From Alphaproteobacteria bacterium HGW-Alphaproteobacteria-13 (GTDB taxonomy: Bacteria; Pseudomonadota; Alphaproteobacteria; Sphingomonadales; Sphingomonadaceae): DNA of 9,619 nt. The position numbers and the translations under genes are program-made. Below are positions 6,635 through 9,619 of the stretch, in pieces; within the stretch, counting starts at the first letter, position 1, and the number at the start of each line of letters is the position of its first letter. The notes under the pieces were generated by a model, which worked only from the letters and a program-made list of their open reading frames with translations, did no database searches and was not told the origin of the DNA. Location: assembly GCA_002842935.1 (NCBI GenBank), contig PHEM01000097.1, positions 1 to 9,619 on the forward strand. The letters run 5' to 3'.

Positions 6635-6664
6635 TCATGGATGCTGAACCGAGTTCAGCATGAC
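6635..6664 (-). repeat. Right outer arm, hairpin with ATGCTGAAC stem
   Basis: ATGCTGAAC (6641-6649) and GTTCAGCAT (6653-6661) form a perfect 9-bp stem with a CGA loop. The arm is the inverted mate of 6397-6426. Its own stem is better paired than that of the left arm, and most differences between the arms fall in the loop region. Confidence 0.85.
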
Positions 6665-6721
6665 ACGGGGTAATATCTGCGGGCGCAAGCAAACTATGCT
6701 ATCTCCTGCAACAAAGCGGCG

Positions 6722-6781
6722 TTGAAACTGGGCGCATAGGCGTGTAGAGGCGCCTTAAGACACGCTATTATGAAATATAAT
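6722..6781 (+). promoter_or_regulatory. Presumed ilvD promoter region
   Basis: The AT content rises here. Candidates are TTGAAA (6722-6727) with a 17-nt spacer to TAGAGG (6745-6750), and TATTAT (6766-6771), which lacks a good -35 box. An interrupted dyad covers 6741-6764: CGTGT and ACACG surround the palindrome AGGCGCCT (6748-6755), with the two centres 1 nt apart; it could be an operator. The exact promoter cannot be fixed by eye. Confidence 0.35.
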
Positions 6782-6785
6782 TGCT

Positions 6786-6790
6786 AGGAA
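6786..6790 (+). promoter_or_regulatory. Ribosome binding site of ilvD
   Basis: AGGAA lies 8 nt before ATG 6799. It decides for the start at 6799 rather than the in-frame TTG at 6781, which precedes this site. Confidence 0.65.
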
Positions 6791-6798
6791 CCGTTAAA

Positions 6799-8655
6799 AT
6801 GCCTTCTTATCGTTCACGCACGACCACTCACGGCCGCAATATGGCGGGCGCACGCGGGCTGTGGCGCGCGACGGGGATGAAGGACAGCGATTTCGGCAAG
6901 CCGATCATCGCCGTCGTCAACAGCTTCACGCAGTTCGTGCCGGGCCATGTGCACCTCAAGGACCTCGGCCAGCTCGTCGCGCGCGAGATCGAGGCAGCGG
7001 GCGGTGTCGCCAAGGAATTCAACACCATCGCGGTCGATGACGGCATCGCCATGGGGCATGACGGCATGCTCTATAGCCTGCCGAGCCGCGACCTGATCGC
7101 CGACAGCGTCGAATATATGGTGAATGCGCATTGCGCCGACGCGATGGTCTGTATCTCCAACTGCGACAAGATCACGCCGGGGATGCTGATGGCGGCGCTG
7201 CGCATCAATATCCCGGTGGTGTTCGTGTCGGGCGGGCCGATGGAGGCGGGCAAGGTCGTGCTGAAGGGCAAGGAAGTCGCGCTCGACCTGGTCGACGCGA
7301 TGGTCGCCGCCGCCGACGAGAGCTATAGCGACGCCGAAGTGACCGCGATCGAGCAGTCGGCCTGTCCGACCTGCGGGTCCTGTTCGGGCATGTTCACCGC
7401 CAATTCGATGAACTGCCTGACCGAGGCGCTGGGCCTGTCGCTGCCGGGCAACGGATCGACGCTGGCCACCCACGCCGATCGCAAGGCGCTGTTCCTGCGC
7501 GCGGGGCGGATCGCCGTCGAGATGTGCCGCCGCTATTATGAACAGGACGACGCCAGCGTCCTGCCGCGCAACATCGCGACGTTCGAGGCGTTCGAAAATG
7601 CGATGAGCCTCGACATCGCCATGGGCGGATCGACTAACACGGTGCTGCACCTGCTCGCCGCCGCGCACGAGGGGGGCGTCGATTTCACCATGGACGACAT
7701 CGACAGGCTGTCGCGCCGCGTCCCCTGCCTGTCGAAAGTCGCGCCCGCGAAGAATGACGTTCATATGGAGGACGTCCACCGCGCGGGCGGCATCATGGCG
7801 ATCCTTGGCGAGCTGGAGCGCGCGGGGCTGCTCCACGCGCATCTGCCGACCGTGCACAGCGCGACGCTGGGCGATGCGCTCAACAAATGGGATATAGCGC
7901 GGACGAATGACCCGGACGTGCAGAAATTCTTCATGGCCGCCCCCGGCGGCGTGCCGACGCAGACGGCGTTCAGTCAGGATCGGCGCTGGGCAACGCTCGA
8001 CCTCGACCGGACAAGCGGCGTGATCCGCTCGGCCGACCATGCGTTCAGCAAGGACGGCGGGCTGGCCGTGCTGTCGGGCAATATCGCGCTCGACGGCTGC
8101 ATCGTGAAGACGGCTGGCGTCGACGAATCGATCCTGAAATTTGCCGGTCCCGCCAAGGTCTATGAAAGCCAGGACGCGGCGGTCGCGGGCATATTGACCG
8201 GGCAGGTCGAGGCGGGCGATGTCGTCGTCATCCGCTATGAGGGACCAAGGGGCGGGCCGGGGATGCAGGAAATGCTCTATCCGACCAGTTACTTGAAATC
8301 GAAGGGGCTGGGCGCGGCCTGCGCGCTGATCACTGACGGGCGCTTTTCGGGGGGCACATCGGGGCTGTCGATCGGCCATGTCTCGCCCGAGGCCGCCGAA
8401 GGCGGCGCGATTGGTCTGGTCGAGGACGGCGACCTGATCGAAATCGATATTCCGGGCCGCACCATCCGCCTGGCCATTTCGGATGAGGATCTCGCGGCGC
8501 GGCGCGCGGCGATGGAGGCAAAGGGCGAGGCGGCGTGGCAGCCCGAAAAGCCGCGCCCGCGCAAGGTCTCCGTCGCGCTTCAGGCTTATGCCGCCATGGC
8601 GACCAGCGCCGCGCGCGGCGCCGTGCGCGACCTGTCGCAGCTCAAGAGCCGCTGA
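6799..8655 (+). CDS. ilvD: Dihydroxy-acid dehydratase
   Basis: The product is 618 aa, beginning MPSYRSRTTTHGRN, close in length and sequence to the E. coli enzyme. It dehydrates 2,3-dihydroxy-3-methylbutanoate and its methylpentanoate analogue (EC 4.2.1.9), the common step of valine, isoleucine and leucine synthesis; the valine branch precursor also feeds pantothenate. Key residues fall at the same numbers as I recall for E. coli: metal ligand D81 in AVDDGIAMGH, iron-sulphur ligand C122 and metal-site D123 and K124 in CISNCDKITPGM, C195 in CPTCGSCSGM (189-198), and the catalytic-site Ser 517 in DGRFSGGTSG. The sequence appears intact throughout. The start at 6799 has AGGAA upstream. The stop overlaps the next gene as TGATG, so the small lipoprotein is probably coupled to it. 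It lies between two unrelated palindromic repeats, which suggests a separate transcription unit. Confidence 0.98.
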   Translation: MPSYRSRTTTHGRNMAGARGLWRATGMKDSDFGKPIIAVVNSFTQFVPGHVHLKDLGQLVAREIEAAGGVAKEFNTIAVDDGIAMGHDGMLYSLPSRDLIADSVEYMVNAHCADAMVCISNCDKITPGMLMAALRINIPVVFVSGGPMEAGKVVLKGKEVALDLVDAMVAAADESYSDAEVTAIEQSACPTCGSCSGMFTANSMNCLTEALGLSLPGNGSTLATHADRKALFLRAGRIAVEMCRRYYEQDDASVLPRNIATFEAFENAMSLDIAMGGSTNTVLHLLAAAHEGGVDFTMDDIDRLSRRVPCLSKVAPAKNDVHMEDVHRAGGIMAILGELERAGLLHAHLPTVHSATLGDALNKWDIARTNDPDVQKFFMAAPGGVPTQTAFSQDRRWATLDLDRTSGVIRSADHAFSKDGGLAVLSGNIALDGCIVKTAGVDESILKFAGPAKVYESQDAAVAGILTGQVEAGDVVVIRYEGPRGGPGMQEMLYPTSYLKSKGLGAACALITDGRFSGGTSGLSIGHVSPEAAEGGAIGLVEDGDLIEIDIPGRTIRLAISDEDLAARRAAMEAKGEAAWQPEKPRPRKVSVALQAYAAMATSAARGAVRDLSQLKSR

Positions 8656-9038
8656 TGCGCTCGCTCGCCGCCCTTGCGCCCGCCATGCTGCTCGTGGGAT
8701 GCGACGGCGCGCCCGACAATGGCGCGCTCGCCGAAGCCGAAGCACGCGGGTCGCGCGAGGCGGCGGCGAACGGCCGCATCGACTGCGCGCTGGAAGGCGC
8801 GAAGCTGTTCGACCGCACCTGCACCATCGAAGAGATGAGCGGAACGGACGGCACGATCCTGATCGTCGGCAAACCCAATGTGGGATACCGCCGCTTGCAG
8901 ATCACCACCGACGGGCGCGGCGTCGTCGCGGCGGACGGATCGCAGCCCGCAACGGTCGCGATCGTCGGCGACGGCATGATCGAAGTCGCGATCGGCGCCG
9001 ACCGCTATCGCCTGCCTGCCAATACCGGCGGGACGTGA
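8655..9038 (+). CDS. Small predicted lipoprotein of unknown function
   Basis: The product is 127 aa from ATG 8655, whose A is the last base of the ilvD stop (TGATG), indicating translational coupling. The N-terminus is a short lipoprotein signal: MRSLAALAPAMLLVGC with lipobox L13-V14-G15-C16, so lipid attachment at C16 is expected. The residue after it is Asp (D17), which in E. coli causes retention in the inner membrane; whether this rule holds here is not known. The mature part has an acidic, alanine-rich linker (about 17-38), then C44 and C56 (RIDCALEGAKLFDRTC), which could form a disulphide in the periplasm, and a beta-rich C-terminus with GYRRLQITTDGRGVVAADGS and a closing DRYRLPA. I recognise no named family; similar short proteins seem common in sphingomonads. 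The pairing with ilvD gives no clue to its role. Confidence 0.85.
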   Translation: MRSLAALAPAMLLVGCDGAPDNGALAEAEARGSREAAANGRIDCALEGAKLFDRTCTIEEMSGTDGTILIVGKPNVGYRRLQITTDGRGVVAADGSQPATVAIVGDGMIEVAIGADRYRLPANTGGT

Positions 9039-9055
9039 GGCGGCATTGCTTTGTT

Positions 9056-9137
9056 CCGTTCGTGTCGAGCGAAGTCGAGACACCCATCGGCCTTGCTCTA
9101 CATCGATGGGGGTCTCGACTTCGCTCGACACGAGCGG
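9056..9137. repeat. Long palindromic repeat, 34-nt arms, between lipoprotein and nnr genes
   Basis: Arm 9056-9089 and arm 9104-9137 are reverse complements at 32 of 34 positions (mismatch pairs 9059/9134 and 9082/9111), with a 14-nt loop at 9090-9103. The left arm includes GTGTCGAGCGAAGTCGAGAC. The stem is very stable and would form in RNA 18 nt after the lipoprotein stop. It could stop transcription, protect the upstream mRNA 3' end or be a mobile REP-like sequence. No T tract follows. It is a different family from the 6397-6664 element. Confidence 0.88.
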
Positions 9138-9151
9138 GTATGTGAGGTGGT

Positions 9152-9619
9152 ATGACCATCCCTCCCGACGCCCCGATCCTGACCGCCGCTGCGATGCGTG
9201 AAGCCGAGGCGGCCTGCGCGTCCTCGGGCACCTCGCTGGCGGAGCTGATGGACCGGGCGGGCGCGACGGTCGCGGACACGGCATGGCGGATGGCGGCGGG
9301 CGCGCCGGTGCTCGTCCTGTGCGGGCCGGGCAACAATGGCGGCGACGGCTATGTCGCCGCGCGCCTGCTGGCAGAGCGCGGCGCGCCAGTGCGTGTTGCC
9401 GTGCTGGCACCGCCTGCGACCGATCTTGCCCGTGCGGCGCGGGCGGCGTGGCAGGGACCTGTCGAGGCGCTCGATGCGGGACCGGCGTCTGCCGCGCTGA
9501 TCGTCGATGCTCTGTTCGGCGTCGGCCTGTCGCGCCCGCTGGACGGCGATCTCGCGCGGTTGCTGAAAGGGCTGGCGGGAGGCCGCGTGCTGGCGGTCGA
9601 TGTGCCGAGCGGCGTCGAT
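9152..9619 (+). CDS. nnr: NAD(P)HX epimerase domain, N-terminal part of a probable bifunctional NAD(P)HX repair enzyme (cut by right edge)
   Basis: The frame is open from ATG 9152 to the window end, 156 residues. It matches the YjeF_N (NnrE) fold: a starting helix ILTAAAMREAEAACASSGTS, then LMDRAG (32-37), the phosphate-binding loop CGPGNNGGDGYVAARLL (57-73), DALFGVGLSRPL and, at the very edge, AVDVPSGVD. The domain interconverts the R and S forms of damaged, hydrated NADH and NADPH so that the dehydratase domain (NnrD, EC 4.2.1.136 in the ADP-dependent form) can restore them. In most bacteria the two domains are fused in a protein of roughly 450-500 aa; the fusion here is inferred because the C-terminal part is outside the window. 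GAGG (9144-9147) lies 4 nt before the ATG, just after the palindromic repeat, so this repeat forms part of its leader. Confidence 0.93.
   Translation, partial: MTIPPDAPILTAAAMREAEAACASSGTSLAELMDRAGATVADTAWRMAAGAPVLVLCGPGNNGGDGYVAARLLAERGAPVRVAVLAPPATDLARAARAAWQGPVEALDAGPASAALIVDALFGVGLSRPLDGDLARLLKGLAGGRVLAVDVPSGVD

Larger units (their letters stand above)
6397..6664. repeat. Nested palindromic intergenic element, 268 bp, MITE/REP-like
   Basis: Three inverted-repeat pairs share nearly one centre. The outer arms 6397-6426 and 6635-6664 match at 26 of 30 positions (centre 6530.5). The inner arms 6459-6479 and 6581-6601 match at 21 of 21 (centre 6530). The central stem has CTTTC 6509-6513 against GAAAG 6538-6542 and GGTGC 6517-6521 against GCACC 6530-6534 (centre 6525.5). 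No transposase or other credible gene lies inside, and I see no target-site duplication. A nonautonomous repeat mobilised in trans, or a REP-type pair, would fit. As RNA it could form one long branched hairpin. It begins inside the final codons of the amidohydrolase gene and ends 134 nt before ilvD. Confidence 0.85.

Noticed and set aside
6423..6647. Short open frames inside the palindromic element
   Set aside because: Their sequences are translations of inverted repeat arms, with no ribosome site or domain; they are not credible genes.
6776..6781. A perfect TATAAT as the ilvD -10 box
   Set aside because: Transcription would begin about 6788, inside the ribosome binding site and some 11 nt before the ATG, and no -35 is at the right distance. 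The match may reflect the AT-rich leader.
6814..8745. A 643-codon minus-strand open frame opposite ilvD
   Set aside because: It mirrors a fully conserved ilvD, and the translation has no recognisable domain.

Overview
The window is a GC-rich stretch of bacterial chromosome. Its gene order and protein sequences look like an alphaproteobacterium of the sphingomonad type (order Sphingomonadales). This assignment rests on protein character, remembered synteny and codon use, not on a marker gene. All recognisable genes are housekeeping; I see no phage, plasmid, toxin or defence genes, no CRISPR array and no tRNA or rRNA.

Layout. (1) Positions 1-1362, minus strand: a two-gene unit with a divergent uracil-DNA glycosylase-superfamily protein followed, 3 nt after its stop, by an exported protein whose N-terminal part resembles the helical region of soluble lytic transglycosylases; the second gene runs off the left edge. 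(2) Positions 1363-1490: a 128-bp divergent intergenic region with a perfect TTGACG-N4-CGTCAA dyad. (3) Positions 1491-6406, plus strand: a compact four-gene operon: ETF-ubiquinone oxidoreductase, an exported TPR protein, IspE (isoprenoid precursor synthesis) and an N-formylglutamate amidohydrolase-family enzyme. The last two junctions are ATGA overlaps. The TPR gene has no ATG, GTG or TTG start beside its obvious signal peptide. (4) Positions 6407-6798: a 392-bp stretch without a gene. It holds a 268-bp nested palindromic repeat, with outer arms that are hairpins themselves and inner perfect 21-bp arms, and then the AT-richer presumed ilvD promoter. The repeat's left arm supplies the stop codon of the amidohydrolase gene. 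(5) Positions 6799-9038: ilvD (branched-chain amino acid synthesis), translationally coupled by TGATG to a small lipoprotein gene. (6) Positions 9056-9137: a second, unrelated long palindrome with 34-nt arms. (7) Position 9152 to the right edge: the N-terminal NAD(P)HX epimerase part of a metabolite-repair enzyme.

How the genes relate. ETF-QO passes electrons from fatty-acid and amino-acid oxidation to ubiquinone. IspE feeds the MEP pathway, which also makes the ubiquinone side chain. IlvD makes the keto-acid precursors of valine, isoleucine and leucine. The exported TPR protein and the transglycosylase-like protein are envelope components. I find no strong evidence for a new multi-gene system. 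The points most worth checking are the noncanonical or broken start of the TPR gene, the nested palindromic element that has captured a stop codon, and the UDG-like protein that lacks the family-4 cysteine pattern.
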